A stretch of DNA of 64,000 nucleotides from Vagococcus proximus (GCF_029143285.1 NZ_JAPDSH010000001.1:248001-312000); one strand, 5' to 3'; shown: positions 1 through 8,366, numbered from the stretch's first letter. The notes: generated by a model from the sequence alone, not told the origin. Program-made: numbers and translations.

Positions 1-15
1 AATATAATTAATTTT

Positions 16-392
16 GTAGTTTTCGGATAATCGCGGTTTAGCTTGACTAGGCTGAGGAAAGTCCATGCTCGCACAAGCTGCGATGCTTGTAGTGTTCGTG
101 CTTAGCGAAAAAATAAGCTAAGGTACCTGTTAACAGGTAACGGCAGATAAAACTCCTAAGGCTTCGGCTATGGGGGAGTAGTCTTGAAAGTGCCACAGTG
201 ACGAAGTAACATTAGAAATGGTGTTAGTGGAACGCGGTAAACCCCTCGAGCGAGCAACCCAAACTAAGGTAGGGGCACTCTTTTTTAGGAAATGAACAAG
301 AAAAGAGACAGATATATCTGTAGACAGATGATTATCATTATACTTTTTTTCCTGAGAAGGTATGATACAGAACATGGCTTATAGAAAACTAC
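16..392 (+). ncRNA. rnpB: RNase P RNA, B type
   Basis: Catalytic RNA of RNase P, which removes 5' leaders from tRNA precursors. The conserved block GAGGAAAGTCCATGCTCGCA is at 54-73, and the conserved 3' part with ACAGAA and GGCTTATAG is near 366-384. The ends are set by helix P1: GTAGTTTTC at 16-24 pairs exactly with GAAAACTAC at 384-392. The length of about 377 nt fits the Firmicute B type. A terminator follows at 407-434. The promoter lies left of the window. An open frame that starts at 362 runs inside this RNA and is not the true start of the next gene. Confidence 0.96.
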
Positions 393-406
393 AAGTTATC
401 AGGATT

Positions 407-434
407 TCCTTCCATAATTGGGAGGATTTTTTTT
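407..434 (+). terminator. Terminator of rnpB
   Basis: A 7-bp stem (407-413 with 420-426, one G-U pair) is followed by eight T, directly after the closing P1 strand of rnpB. Confidence 0.75.
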
Positions 435-472
435 CGATTATAAATAAATACCCAGAAAAGGGAGCCGATAAA

Positions 473-1627
473 ATGAAACAATTTAAAATTATAGCAACAG
501 CAGCAAGTGGTATGGAAGCACTTGTAGGAAAAGAATTAAGAGATTTAGGAATTGAATGTCAAGTTGAAAATGGTAAAGCTATTTTTCACGGGGATATCGA
601 AACAATCGCAACAGCAAATTTATGGTTAAGAACTGCTGACCGTATTAAAATTGTTGTAGGTGAATTTAAAGCCGTAACATTTGATGAATTATTTGAAAAA
701 ACAAAAGCGTTGCCTTGGGAAGATATCTTACCGATGGATGCAGAATTTCCAGTAGCGGGAAAATCTTTAAAATCAACATTGTTTAGTATTTCTGATTGTC
801 AAGCCATTACCAAAAAAGCAATCGTAAGTCGTTTAAGTGAGGTATATCATAGATATGGCCGTTTACCAGAATCAGGAGCTAAATTTCCATTAGAAGTTGC
901 TTTATTAAAGGATCACGTGACGATTACTTTAGATACCACAGGACCTAGCTTATTCAAACGTGGTTACCGTTTAGAAAAAGGTGGAGCACCTCTTAAAGAG
1001 AATATGGCAGCGGCACTTGTGATGCTAACGAGCTGGCGTAAAGACCGCCCTTTTTATGATCCCGTATGTGGATCGGGGACTATCTGTATCGAAGCGGCTC
1101 TTATGGGGCACAATATTGCACCAGGCTTTAACCGTGAATTTTTATGTGAACAGTGGGATTGGGTTGATGCGGCTATTTTTGAAAAAGTACGTATGGAAGC
1201 CGATGCCAAAGCTGATTATGATATCGAATTAGATATTATGGGATCAGATATTGATGGTAAGATGATTCAAGTGGCACAGCGCAATGCTGAAGAAATTGGA
1301 TTAGGTGATTCAATTGTCTTTAAACAAATGCAATTAAAAGATTTTACAACTGAAAAAGAGTACGGCGTTATTGTAGCAAATCCGCCATATGGTGAACGTT
1401 TAGGTGAAGAAGAAGCCGTTCAACAATTATATCGTGAGATGGGTGAAACTTATCGTCCGCTTAAAACATGGAGTAAATATATTTTAACAAGTGACTTAAC
1501 ATTTGAAACTCATTATAAAGCTCGTGCAACTAAAAAGCGTAAGCTATACAATGGTGCGTTAAGAACGGATCTATTCCAATACTGGGGTACTAGACCACCA
1601 CGTGCACCTAGAGAATCTAAAGAGTAA
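473..1627 (+). CDS. ypsC: THUMP-domain RNA methyltransferase (RlmL/YpsC type)
   Basis: SAM-dependent RNA methyltransferase of the RlmL/YpsC family, expected to make m2G in 23S rRNA. The start at 473 gives 384 residues; the longer open frame begins inside rnpB, and an AAAAGGGAG ribosome site precedes 473. An N-terminal ferredoxin-like/THUMP part (about residues 1-160) is followed by a Rossmann methyltransferase domain, with the SAM loop DPVCGSGT near 196-203 and the catalytic NPPY at 313-316. It stands between rnpB, as in related Firmicutes, and its own terminator, so it is a single-gene unit. The exact target base is inferred from the family. Confidence 0.88.
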   Translation: MKQFKIIATAASGMEALVGKELRDLGIECQVENGKAIFHGDIETIATANLWLRTADRIKIVVGEFKAVTFDELFEKTKALPWEDILPMDAEFPVAGKSLKSTLFSISDCQAITKKAIVSRLSEVYHRYGRLPESGAKFPLEVALLKDHVTITLDTTGPSLFKRGYRLEKGGAPLKENMAAALVMLTSWRKDRPFYDPVCGSGTICIEAALMGHNIAPGFNREFLCEQWDWVDAAIFEKVRMEADAKADYDIELDIMGSDIDGKMIQVAQRNAEEIGLGDSIVFKQMQLKDFTTEKEYGVIVANPPYGERLGEEEAVQQLYREMGETYRPLKTWSKYILTSDLTFETHYKARATKKRKLYNGALRTDLFQYWGTRPPRAPRESKE

Positions 1628-1658
1628 AAAAAGGAACTGACCTAGTCAGTTCCTTTTT
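1626..1658 (+). terminator. Terminator after ypsC
   Basis: Perfect stem AAAGGAACTGA / TCAGTTCCTTT with a 5-nt loop and a T tail. Confidence 0.88.
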
Positions 1659-1659
1659 G

Positions 1660-1690
1660 TATTGAGAATCATTCTCAATACAGCTATAAT
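1660..1690 (+). promoter_or_regulatory. hemH promoter with Fur-like operator
   Basis: A perfect 10-1-10 palindrome at 1660-1680 (arm TATTGAGAAT, centre C) contains a 7-1-7 element TGAGAAT-C-ATTCTCA, the layout of Fur-family boxes. It covers the -35 element TTGAGA (1662-1667) and most of the 17-bp spacer to TATAAT (1685-1690). This strongly suggests metal-responsive repression of hemH. Whether Fur, PerR or Zur binds is not decided by the sequence; the TGAGAAT half-site favours Fur. Confidence 0.78.
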
Positions 1691-1711
1691 GAGAGGGAAA
1701 GGAAGATGATT

Positions 1712-2659
1712 ATGAAAAAGAAGGGAATTTTGATTGCTAACATTGGGACGCCAGATAAACCTGAAAAAAAAGAAGTTAAGCACTATCTTAAACAATTTTT
1801 AGGAGATCACCGTGTTATAGACACACCGAGATGGAAATGGTTACCAATTTTGCACGGTATTATTTTAAACACACGACCTAAGAAGTCGGCTGCTTTATAC
1901 AAAGAGATTTGGACAGAAGAAGGGTCGCCATTATTAGTCTATACAAAGGCGCAAGCTAGATTATTACAAGAACAACTACCAGATTATTCTGTACGTTTTG
2001 GTATGGCGTATAGTGAACCATCTATCTCGGATTCTCTAATGAAATTCGAAGAAGAAGGAATAGAAGAGGTTACAATTATTCCGTTATATCCTCAATATTC
2101 AACAACGACGACAGCGTCAATTAACGATGCGGTATTTAAGCATTATCTGAAGCAAGAAAATATGCCTCATTTACATTTTGTAAGAGAGTTTACTGATCAC
2201 CCGTTATATATAAAGCTATTAGCGAAGCAAGTGGTAGAGGGTGTTCAAAAATACAATCCTGATGAAGTTATTATTTCATATCACGGTATTCCAGTAAGTT
2301 ACGTTGAAAAAGGTGACCCTTATCAAGAGCAATGTCAGGCAACAACAGATGCCCTGCTCTCAACATTAGAAATTGATACACCTATTAGAGTGTGTTATCA
2401 ATCGAAATTCGGTCCTGCAGAATGGTTAACACCCGCTCTTGATCTGACTTTAATGGGACTTCCTAAAAAGGGAATAAAAAAAGTTTTAGTCATTACACCA
2501 GGTTTTGTGTCGGATTGTATTGAGACAATCGAAGAAATTGAAAGTGAAAATCATGATTATTTTATGGAAAATGGCGGAGTAGAGTTTAATTATATCCACC
2601 CTTTTAATGATTCACCTGAATTTATAGACTTACTTGTTTCATTGGTTGAAGATAAATAA
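1712..2659 (+). CDS. hemH: Ferrochelatase family protein
   Basis: Inserts Fe2+ into a porphyrin. In Firmicutes the substrate is normally coproporphyrin III (CpfC), in the cytoplasm or at the membrane. The product is about 315 residues, the usual length. The metal/proton-abstraction histidine is His191 in SYHGIP, and the conserved glutamate is Glu271 in a FVSDCIET-type motif. Two in-frame ATGs lie at 1706 and 1712; 1712 is preferred because the AAAGG ribosome site at 1698-1702 is then properly spaced. The gene stands alone without other haem genes nearby, behind a Fur-like operator, so it may act on imported porphyrin; that is inference. Confidence 0.92.
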   Translation: MKKKGILIANIGTPDKPEKKEVKHYLKQFLGDHRVIDTPRWKWLPILHGIILNTRPKKSAALYKEIWTEEGSPLLVYTKAQARLLQEQLPDYSVRFGMAYSEPSISDSLMKFEEEGIEEVTIIPLYPQYSTTTTASINDAVFKHYLKQENMPHLHFVREFTDHPLYIKLLAKQVVEGVQKYNPDEVIISYHGIPVSYVEKGDPYQEQCQATTDALLSTLEIDTPIRVCYQSKFGPAEWLTPALDLTLMGLPKKGIKKVLVITPGFVSDCIETIEEIESENHDYFMENGGVEFNYIHPFNDSPEFIDLLVSLVEDK

Positions 2660-2694
2660 AAAAGAATCACGAGTTTTCGTGATTCTTTTTTATT
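2659..2694. terminator. Bidirectional terminator between hemH and the RNase H-like gene
   Basis: Stem AAAAGAATCACGA / TCGTGATTCTTTT with A- and T-rich flanks, usable from both convergent genes. Confidence 0.88.
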
Positions 2695-3097
2695 TTATAG
2701 TCTTAATCGCTTTTTGTAACCCTTGCCTGGCAAGATGATCTGCTCCTTTATTTTGCTTTTCAGGGATCCATTGAATAATAATTAATGGAAATTTAGGAAG
2801 AAGATCTTGAATGTCTTTTAGGTAAGGAAAAAATAATTTGTTCTGAGTGTAACCTTTATCTATTGTCTCTGCGACGACTTTGCTGTCTGTGTATACAAGT
2901 GTTGTATCGTGAATCGTATTTTGTTCCAGAGCAAGGGTCAAAGCAAGTCTTAGACTGGCAAATTCAGCCTCATGATTACTCATAACTGAAAGAGGGAAAT
3001 GGTATTGCCGTTGAATTGTCCCATCAATAAAAACGATACCTGATCCACTAGGTCCTGGATTGCCTTTAGTTGAGGCGTCAACATAGATTTTTAACAT
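2690..3097 (-). CDS. RNase H-like protein (ribonuclease HI family)
   Basis: Small single-domain RNase H fold protein of 135 residues, related to the reverse-transcriptase-like/YpdQ-type group. The four acidic active-site residues are visible: Asp7 in IYVDAST, Glu45 in NHEAEFASL, Asp71 in YTDSKVV and Asp120 in NKGADHLA. The family would cut RNA in RNA/DNA hybrids. It lacks an N-terminal hybrid-binding domain. An AGGAG site precedes the ATG. It shares a convergent terminator with hemH. Whether it is a main cellular RNase H or a paralogue cannot be judged here. Confidence 0.85.
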   Translation of the reverse strand: MLKIYVDASTKGNPGPSGSGIVFIDGTIQRQYHFPLSVMSNHEAEFASLRLALTLALEQNTIHDTTLVYTDSKVVAETIDKGYTQNKLFFPYLKDIQDLLPKFPLIIIQWIPEKQNKGADHLARQGLQKAIKTIK

Positions 3098-3173
3098 CTG
3101 TAAAGCTCCTATTCTTATTCGTTTAGTTTTATGGTAGTATAGAATATATCATTATGAAACACAAGGAGTTTGT

Positions 3174-3614
3174 ATGAACGAAAAAAAAGTTACAAATCGA
3201 TACCGTTGGCAACCAGAAATAGCAACAAGTCTTATTTATTGGTCATTTAGTTTTGGGTTATTATTTTTAAGTATTATTGCCTTATTAGAGCAAAAATCGC
3301 TTAATGCACTTAGTATTTTATTTTTAGTACTAGCATGTGGGTTTATCTACATGGGGTGGTCGCGTTACTTCGATTTAACAGATAATCACTTAATTATCAG
3401 AGCAATACTGAGAAAAAATAGTCTGCGTTTGAGATTGTCAGAGATAAATAAAGTATCAGTAGGGACTAATGGCTTTACAATTAAAATGCAAAATAACGAG
3501 GTTTATACTTTAATTATGAGTAAAAAAAGTTTAGCTCGTTTCGCAAAACATATTCAAAAAAAAGAAACGTTTGCTGGTGAAGTTATTAGTGCAAAAAAAG
3601 AGTCGACTAATTAG
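3174..3614 (+). CDS. ebsA: EbsA family membrane protein
   Basis: A 146-residue protein with two membrane helices (about residues 20-41 and 45-63) and a basic C-terminal domain of about 80 residues that should lie in the cytoplasm. The layout and the N-terminal WQPE...SLIYWS motif match the EbsA family of enterococci, named from an aggregation/sex-pheromone phenotype locus; its biochemical function is not known. A good AAGGAG site precedes the ATG. It sits between an RNase H-like gene and a cold shock gene and ends in a shared terminator. Confidence 0.72.
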   Translation: MNEKKVTNRYRWQPEIATSLIYWSFSFGLLFLSIIALLEQKSLNALSILFLVLACGFIYMGWSRYFDLTDNHLIIRAILRKNSLRLRLSEINKVSVGTNGFTIKMQNNEVYTLIMSKKSLARFAKHIQKKETFAGEVISAKKESTN

Positions 3615-3632
3615 TTAGTCGGCTCTTTTTAT
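3596..3632. terminator. Bidirectional terminator between ebsA and csp
   Basis: A 15-bp stem (3596-3610 with 3615-3629, one G-U pair) with a TTAG loop. It covers the ebsA stop codon and also serves the convergent csp gene. Confidence 0.86.
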
Positions 3633-3835
3633 TTCTCTATTAAAGTGACATTAGTTGCTTGGAGACCACGATGGGCTTCCTTGATATCAAAAGTGACTGG
3701 CTGATTTTCTATCAATGTCTTAAAACCGTCGCTATTAATCCCTGTAAAATGAACGAAAATTTCTTCGCCTTCGTCATAAGTAATGAAACCATATCCTTTT
3801 TTAGCGTCGAACCATTTAACCGTACCATTCGCCAT
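3629..3835 (-). CDS. csp: Cold shock protein
   Basis: Single-stranded nucleic acid chaperone of 68 residues with a CSD fold. RNP1 appears as KGYGFI and RNP2 as EIFVHFTGI. The true start is the ATG complementary to 3833-3835 (MANGTVKWF), with GGAGG eight bases upstream; five extra codons in the open frame overlap this ribosome site. RNP2 starts with EIF rather than the usual DVF or EVF, a small deviation. It has its own sigma-A promoter. Confidence 0.95.
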   Translation of the reverse strand: MANGTVKWFDAKKGYGFITYDEGEEIFVHFTGINSDGFKTLIENQPVTFDIKEAHRGLQATNVTLIEK

Positions 3836-3874
3836 CTTACATTCCTCCAATGAGTTAATTAGATACCTATGCTT

Positions 3875-3903
3875 ATTATAGGATTCTTTGGTAATTTGGT
3901 CAA
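3875..3903 (-). promoter_or_regulatory. csp promoter
   Basis: On the minus strand TTGACC (3898-3903) is 17 bp from a perfect TATAAT (3875-3880). Confidence 0.82.
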
Positions 3904-3921
3904 CTAAACTTAGTTTAGTTG
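3901..3921. promoter_or_regulatory. 21-bp perfect palindrome, possible operator
   Basis: Arms CAACTAAACT and AGTTTAGTTG are separated by one T. It overlaps the csp -35 element and lies between csp and the divergent CBS-protein gene. No T tract follows, so a protein-binding site is more likely than a terminator. The regulator is unknown. Confidence 0.5.
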
Positions 3922-4050
3922 AAATAAAATAGAAGGGACTAAAAGAGAAGGGGGAATAAAATCTATTTGGCTTTTTTCGTCATTAACTGTTATTATAGTA
4001 AGGTGACACACCATTCATTTAAACGTCATTTTACTGTGAGGGATGTAGCA

Positions 4051-4764
4051 ATGAAAACAAGAGCGGACGAATTTTTAGCAACATTTAATCGAATTGAAAA
4101 ATGGATGCAAGAACAGTATCAAGGAAAAGGGACTATTGGTTTCACTGATTTGGTGAGACGTTTATCTAAACGTCCAGACCTCCTTGTCAAAAAATTTCAA
4201 GATGATTTAATAGAAATTGCTCAATTAAGAAATGCGATTGTGCATGATAGAATATCTCCGAATTTTATTATCGCAGAGCCTAATGAATGGATTGTAAAGA
4301 AAATTAAAACAATTGAATCCGATTTAAAAAGACCGGAAAGAATTGTCCCTAGGTTCAAAAAGAAAGTTATCGTTTTTAGCAAAGAAACAAGCCTAACTAC
4401 GATACTTGACCGAATGGCAAAAGATGGTTTTTCTCAATTTCCTATTTATGATAAGGGTGAAATTGTGGGTCTTTTAACAGCAAATGGTATTGGTTTATGG
4501 CTAGCAGCTCATGGCAAAAATAATCAGATAGATGTTAAAGGTCAATCGGCAGCAAGTGTCTTGCAAACAGATCGAAAAAAAGAGAATTATAAATTGGTCT
4601 CTAAAGATGCCTTTGTTTTTGAAGGAATGGAATTATTTTTAAATGATCCCACTATAGAAGCAATTCTAATTACAGATAATGGTAAAACAACTGGAAATCT
4701 TTTGGGATTAATTCGTCCAAAAGAGTTTTTTCAAGCGTATTATGAAGAGTGGAGGAAACGTTAA
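4051..4764 (+). CDS. HEPN-like N-terminus plus CBS domain pair
   Basis: A cytoplasmic protein of 237 residues. Residues 1-100 are helical and contain RNAIVH at 60-65, an R-x4-H motif like the active site of HEPN ribonucleases. Two CBS repeats follow at about 102-157 and 167-230, the kind that bind adenine nucleotides or cyclic di-AMP. It is therefore a possible nucleotide-sensing protein; enzyme activity is not shown. The start at 4051 follows GTGAGGG; a longer open frame upstream lacks a ribosome site. Its stop overlaps the lspA start (TAATG), so the two are translationally coupled. Confidence 0.75.
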   Translation: MKTRADEFLATFNRIEKWMQEQYQGKGTIGFTDLVRRLSKRPDLLVKKFQDDLIEIAQLRNAIVHDRISPNFIIAEPNEWIVKKIKTIESDLKRPERIVPRFKKKVIVFSKETSLTTILDRMAKDGFSQFPIYDKGEIVGLLTANGIGLWLAAHGKNNQIDVKGQSAASVLQTDRKKENYKLVSKDAFVFEGMELFLNDPTIEAILITDNGKTTGNLLGLIRPKEFFQAYYEEWRKR

Positions 4765-5219
4765 TGCTAGTATATTTAATAGTAGCCGCTGTAGTGATTA
4801 TTGTTGATCAAGCCGTCAAATATGCGGTGATGAATTCAATCGAGATTGGTGAAACCGTGTTTCATAATCCGATACTATCACTAACTCATTTACATAATGA
4901 AGGGGCAGCTTGGAGTATGTTGGAAGGTAAAATGTGGTTTTTCTACATTATTACAGCTGTAACATGTGCCGTTGTTGTTTATATTTTAGCTAAGAATTTA
5001 CAAAGTAGTAAGTGGTTAACAATTGGTTTAAGTTTAATATTAGGTGGGGCAATTGGTAATTTTATTGACCGTATTCGTTTGAACTTTGTGGTGGATATGT
5101 TCCAAGTAGAATTTTTTAATTTTCCTATTTTTAATGTAGCAGATATGGCCTTAACTGTCGGGGTTGGGTGTGTCTTTATATATATTTTACTCGACGAAAA
5201 ATTAGACAAGGTGGACTAA
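4764..5219 (+). CDS. lspA: Lipoprotein signal peptidase II
   Basis: Membrane aspartyl protease that cleaves prolipoproteins at the lipobox cysteine. The 151 residues form four membrane helices. Catalytic aspartates are Asp111 in VVDMF and Asp127 in NVADM; the conserved NEGAAW and GNFIDR motifs are present. The start overlaps the previous stop, with GGAGG eight bases upstream. The next gene, rluD-like, follows after one base, the order common in Firmicutes. Confidence 0.97.
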   Translation: MLVYLIVAAVVIIVDQAVKYAVMNSIEIGETVFHNPILSLTHLHNEGAAWSMLEGKMWFFYIITAVTCAVVVYILAKNLQSSKWLTIGLSLILGGAIGNFIDRIRLNFVVDMFQVEFFNFPIFNVADMALTVGVGCVFIYILLDEKLDKVD

Positions 5220-5220
5220 C

Positions 5221-6123
5221 ATGGAAGAAAAATTAAACATGATCGTAACCGATCAAAAGGGTAGAATAGATAAAGTAATCGTAGAAACATTTAAAGAGTT
5301 TTCTCGTTCTCAAATCCAACAATGGTTAAAAGATGAGTTTGTAACAGTAAACGGTGAAGTGGTTAAAGCTAACTATAAAGTTAAAGCTGATGATACTATT
5401 GAGATTATTCGTCAAGAACCTGTTGAATTAACAGTTGAAGCTGAAAATATTCCACTTGAAATCGTGTATGAAGACGAAGATGTGGTCGTAGTTAATAAAC
5501 CTCAAGGGATGGTCGTTCATCCATCAGCAGGACATCCATCAGGGACAATGGTAAATGCACTACTTTACCATATTAAAACTTTATCAAGTATTAATGATGT
5601 GATTCGTCCAGGGATTGTTCACCGTATTGATAAAGATACATCTGGTTTATTGATGGTTGCTAAAAATGATGAAGCTCATGAATCATTAAGTAAACAATTA
5701 AAAGATAAAACAGCTACACGTCGTTATGTAGCATTGGTACATGGTGAAATTCCTCATGAAAAAGGAACAATTGATGCTCCAATCGGACGTTCAAAATTAA
5801 ATCGTCAATCTCAAGCTGTTATTGAGGGCGGAAAACCTGCGGTCACTCACTTCAAAGTGATTGATAATTTTGAAGAATTTACATTAATTGAGTGTCAATT
5901 AGAAACAGGTCGCACGCACCAAATTCGTGTACATATGCAATATATTAAATTCCCTATCGCAGGTGATCCATTATATGGACCACGTAAAACATTACCTGGT
6001 AATGGGCAGTTCTTACATGCTAAAGTTTTAGGCTTTACGCACCCAAGAACAGGAGAAGAGATGTATTTCGAAGCGCCACTTCCACCGTTATTTGAAGAAA
6101 CTTTAGCAAATTTACCAAAATAG
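5221..6123 (+). CDS. rluD: RluA/RluD family 23S rRNA pseudouridine synthase
   Basis: Converts uridine to pseudouridine, probably in 23S rRNA. The 300 residues contain an S4 RNA-binding domain (about 13-75) followed by the catalytic domain with HRIDKDTSG at 134-142, where Asp137 is the nucleophile. It resembles B. subtilis YlyB, which also lies between lspA and pyrR. It is co-transcribed with lspA. The exact target uridines are inferred only. Confidence 0.9.
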   Translation: MEEKLNMIVTDQKGRIDKVIVETFKEFSRSQIQQWLKDEFVTVNGEVVKANYKVKADDTIEIIRQEPVELTVEAENIPLEIVYEDEDVVVVNKPQGMVVHPSAGHPSGTMVNALLYHIKTLSSINDVIRPGIVHRIDKDTSGLLMVAKNDEAHESLSKQLKDKTATRRYVALVHGEIPHEKGTIDAPIGRSKLNRQSQAVIEGGKPAVTHFKVIDNFEEFTLIECQLETGRTHQIRVHMQYIKFPIAGDPLYGPRKTLPGNGQFLHAKVLGFTHPRTGEEMYFEAPLPPLFEETLANLPK

Positions 6124-6124
6124 C

Positions 6125-6153
6125 TTGCATTTAAGTTTGAATACGTGTAAAGT
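6125..6153 (+). promoter_or_regulatory. Probable pyr operon promoter
   Basis: TTGCAT (6125-6130), 17 bp, then TAAAGT (6148-6153), upstream of the first PyrR attenuator. The -10 match is modest. Confidence 0.5.
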
Positions 6154-6197
6154 ACGATATAAGAAATAACACACAACTAAACATCACCTTTAAGAAT

Positions 6198-6306
6198 AGT
6201 CCCGTGAGGCTAAGAAGGCACAACAGATGAGCTAGTAGTAGTCTCAGTCTGTCTACAGGATAACTATACACTCCTGCCTTTCTTAGTAAAGGTAGGAGTT
6301 TTTTGT
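6198..6306 (+). promoter_or_regulatory. PyrR attenuator in the pyrR leader
   Basis: The PyrR binding loop sequence AGTCCCGTGAGGCT is at 6198-6211. A strong terminator follows: stem ACTCCTGCCTTT / AAAGGTAGGAGT (6270-6299) and a T run to 6306. In the known mechanism PyrR bound to UMP exposes this terminator when pyrimidines are plentiful. Confidence 0.92.
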
Positions 6307-6329
6307 TGTGATAAAAGGAGGCGACCACT

Positions 6330-6863
6330 ATGGTAGAAACAGAAGTAATTGATGAGGTCACAATGAAACGCATTTTAACTCGTATGACGTATGAGATTAT
6401 TGAGCGTAATAAAGGGATTGAAAATCTTGTATTAGTTGGGATTAAGACAAGAGGCGTTTATATCGCAAAACGTATTTCAGAGCGTCTGCACCACTTAGAG
6501 GGTTTAGAACTTCCAGTAGGTGAATTAGATACAACGATGTACCGAGATGATCAAGGGTTTGACCCTAGCGTTAAACCTGACTTAACAAAATCATCAATGC
6601 CAGAGGAGATTGCTGGTAAACATGTTATCTTAATTGATGACGTTTTATATACAGGCAGAACAATCCGTGCAGCACTCGATGCGGTGATGGATTTTGGACG
6701 CCCAGAAAAAATTTCCTTAGCAGTTTTAGTGGATAGAGGTCACCGAGAGTTGCCGATCCGCGCAGACTATGTAGGTAAAAATTTACCAACAGCCGCGACA
6801 GAAAAAGTGGTTGTAGAGATGGTAGAGACAGATAAACAAGACCGTATTTATATTCAAAAATAA
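6330..6863 (+). CDS. pyrR: PyrR bifunctional regulator / uracil phosphoribosyltransferase
   Basis: RNA-binding attenuator of the pyr operon with weak uracil phosphoribosyltransferase activity. The 177 residues carry the PRPP-binding motif [13 protein letters not shown] at 99-111. An AAAGGAGG site precedes the start. It is the first gene after the leader attenuator, and a second PyrR-type attenuator follows it, as in Bacillus. Confidence 0.97.
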   Translation: MVETEVIDEVTMKRILTRMTYEIIERNKGIENLVLVGIKTRGVYIAKRISERLHHLEGLELPVGELDTTMYRDDQGFDPSVKPDLTKSSMPEEIAGKHVILIDDVLYTGRTIRAALDAVMDFGRPEKISLAVLVDRGHRELPIRADYVGKNLPTAATEKVVVEMVETDKQDRIYIQK

Positions 6864-6893
6864 GGTTATAATTAAATAGTTGCTTTTTAATTT

Positions 6894-7018
6894 AGTACAG
6901 AGAGACTGAGAAAAGCATTGAATTCTGAAAGCCTAGGGACGGACTGCGTCACTAGGAACTTCTTCAGGGTATCTTTGTGAGAACCTCATCTTAGTATGTA
7001 CTAGGATGAGGTTTTTTT
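6894..7018 (+). promoter_or_regulatory. Second PyrR-type attenuator, pyrR-pyrP gap
   Basis: A binding-loop-like AGTACAGAGAGACT is at 6894-6907; it is more degenerate than the first. A terminator stem AACCTCATCTTAG / CTAGGATGAGGTT (6983-7013) with seven T ends at 7018. Position and order of elements match the second pyr attenuator of Bacillus. Confidence 0.82.
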
Positions 7019-7055
7019 CTTACACAAAAATAGAGTAGAAGTGGAGCGAAATAAT

Positions 7056-8342
7056 ATGACAGAGACAACAAAAGAATTTAGAAATACAGATGCGGTACTA
7101 GACATAAAGGATAAACCCAAGCCCTTACAGTGGTTCGGACTAAGCTTGCAACATTTATTTACGATGTTTGGGTCAACAGTTCTTGTTCCAATCCTGGTCG
7201 GAATTGACCCGGGAATTGCCTTACTAAGTTCGGGATTAGGAACGCTAGTATACATGGCAACAACAGGAGCGAAAATTCCAGCTTACTTAGGAAGTAGTTT
7301 TGCTTTCATACCAGCGATGCAAATGTTAATGAAATCAGAAGGCTATCCCGCAGTCGCTCAAGGTGCTTTAACTACTGGTTTAGTTTACGTGATTGTAGCT
7401 CTGATCATTAAAAAAATTGGGTCGGATTGGATTAATAAATTACTACCTCCGATTGTAGTAGGGCCAGTAGTAATGGTAATTGGATTGGGACTTGCAGGAA
7501 GTGCCGCTCAAAATGCCATGTTAACGCCAACTGGTGACTATAGTCCCAAATATATTGCAGTAGCACTTATTACATTAGGCTTAACGATTATCTTCAACAT
7601 GTTTCTAAAAGGATTTATCGGTCTACTCCCTATTTTATTGGGAATTATTTCAGGATACGGTGTGGCAATGCTCTTCGGAATTGTAGACACGCAGCCAATT
7701 GTAGACGCAGCTTGGTTTGCTTTACCAAACTTCGAAATACCATTTGTGAACTACGAACCTAAGCTTTATATCGGAGCAATCACAACGATGGCCCCTATCG
7801 CGTTTGTCACAATGACGGAACATATCGGTCATATTACAGTATTAAATAAATTAACGAAACGAAACTACTTCGAAGATCCAGGGTTATCACGTACGATTTT
7901 AGGAGATGGGTTAGCTCAAATTTCAGCGAGTTTTGTTGGCGGACCGCCAGTAACAAGTTACGGTGAAAACATTGGTGTTCTTGCGATAACACGTGTTCAT
8001 AGTGTCTTTGTACTAGGAGGCGCAGCAGTATTAGCAATAATTTTAGGATTTATCGGAAAAATCAGTGCGGTTATCTTAAGTATACCGGGACCTGTTATCT
8101 CAGGGATTAGCTTTATCTTATTCGGAGTCATCGCGTCAAGCGGACTTAAAATTTTAATAGATAACAAAATTGACTTTGATAAAAAACGGAACTTAATCAT
8201 TGCCTCTGTCATCTTAGTAGTTGGTATCGGCGGGCTAATGTTTAAATCAGGGCCATTCGAATTATCAGGAATGGCACTTGCCACATTATTCGGAATTGTA
8301 TTAAATCTTGTCTTACCAGAAAAAGCATTTAGCGAAAAATAA
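7056..8342 (+). CDS. pyrP: Uracil permease
   Basis: NCS2/UraA-family uracil:proton symporter in the membrane, 428 residues and about 12-14 helices. The conserved SSFAFI segment near residue 75 and the TEHIGH motif near 255 (Glu and His of the uracil site) are present. The start at 7056 is set by GTGGAGCG ten bases upstream. It lies between the second attenuator and pyrB, the usual place for the permease in this operon. Confidence 0.95.
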   Translation: MTETTKEFRNTDAVLDIKDKPKPLQWFGLSLQHLFTMFGSTVLVPILVGIDPGIALLSSGLGTLVYMATTGAKIPAYLGSSFAFIPAMQMLMKSEGYPAVAQGALTTGLVYVIVALIIKKIGSDWINKLLPPIVVGPVVMVIGLGLAGSAAQNAMLTPTGDYSPKYIAVALITLGLTIIFNMFLKGFIGLLPILLGIISGYGVAMLFGIVDTQPIVDAAWFALPNFEIPFVNYEPKLYIGAITTMAPIAFVTMTEHIGHITVLNKLTKRNYFEDPGLSRTILGDGLAQISASFVGGPPVTSYGENIGVLAITRVHSVFVLGGAAVLAIILGFIGKISAVILSIPGPVISGISFILFGVIASSGLKILIDNKIDFDKKRNLIIASVILVVGIGGLMFKSGPFELSGMALATLFGIVLNLVLPEKAFSEK

Positions 8343-8366
8343 AAGATAGAAAGAAGGTTAGAGAGT

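Noticed and set aside
362-472. N-terminal extension of the YpsC frame
   Set aside because: These codons lie inside the 3' end of rnpB and its terminator; the ATG at 473 has the ribosome site.
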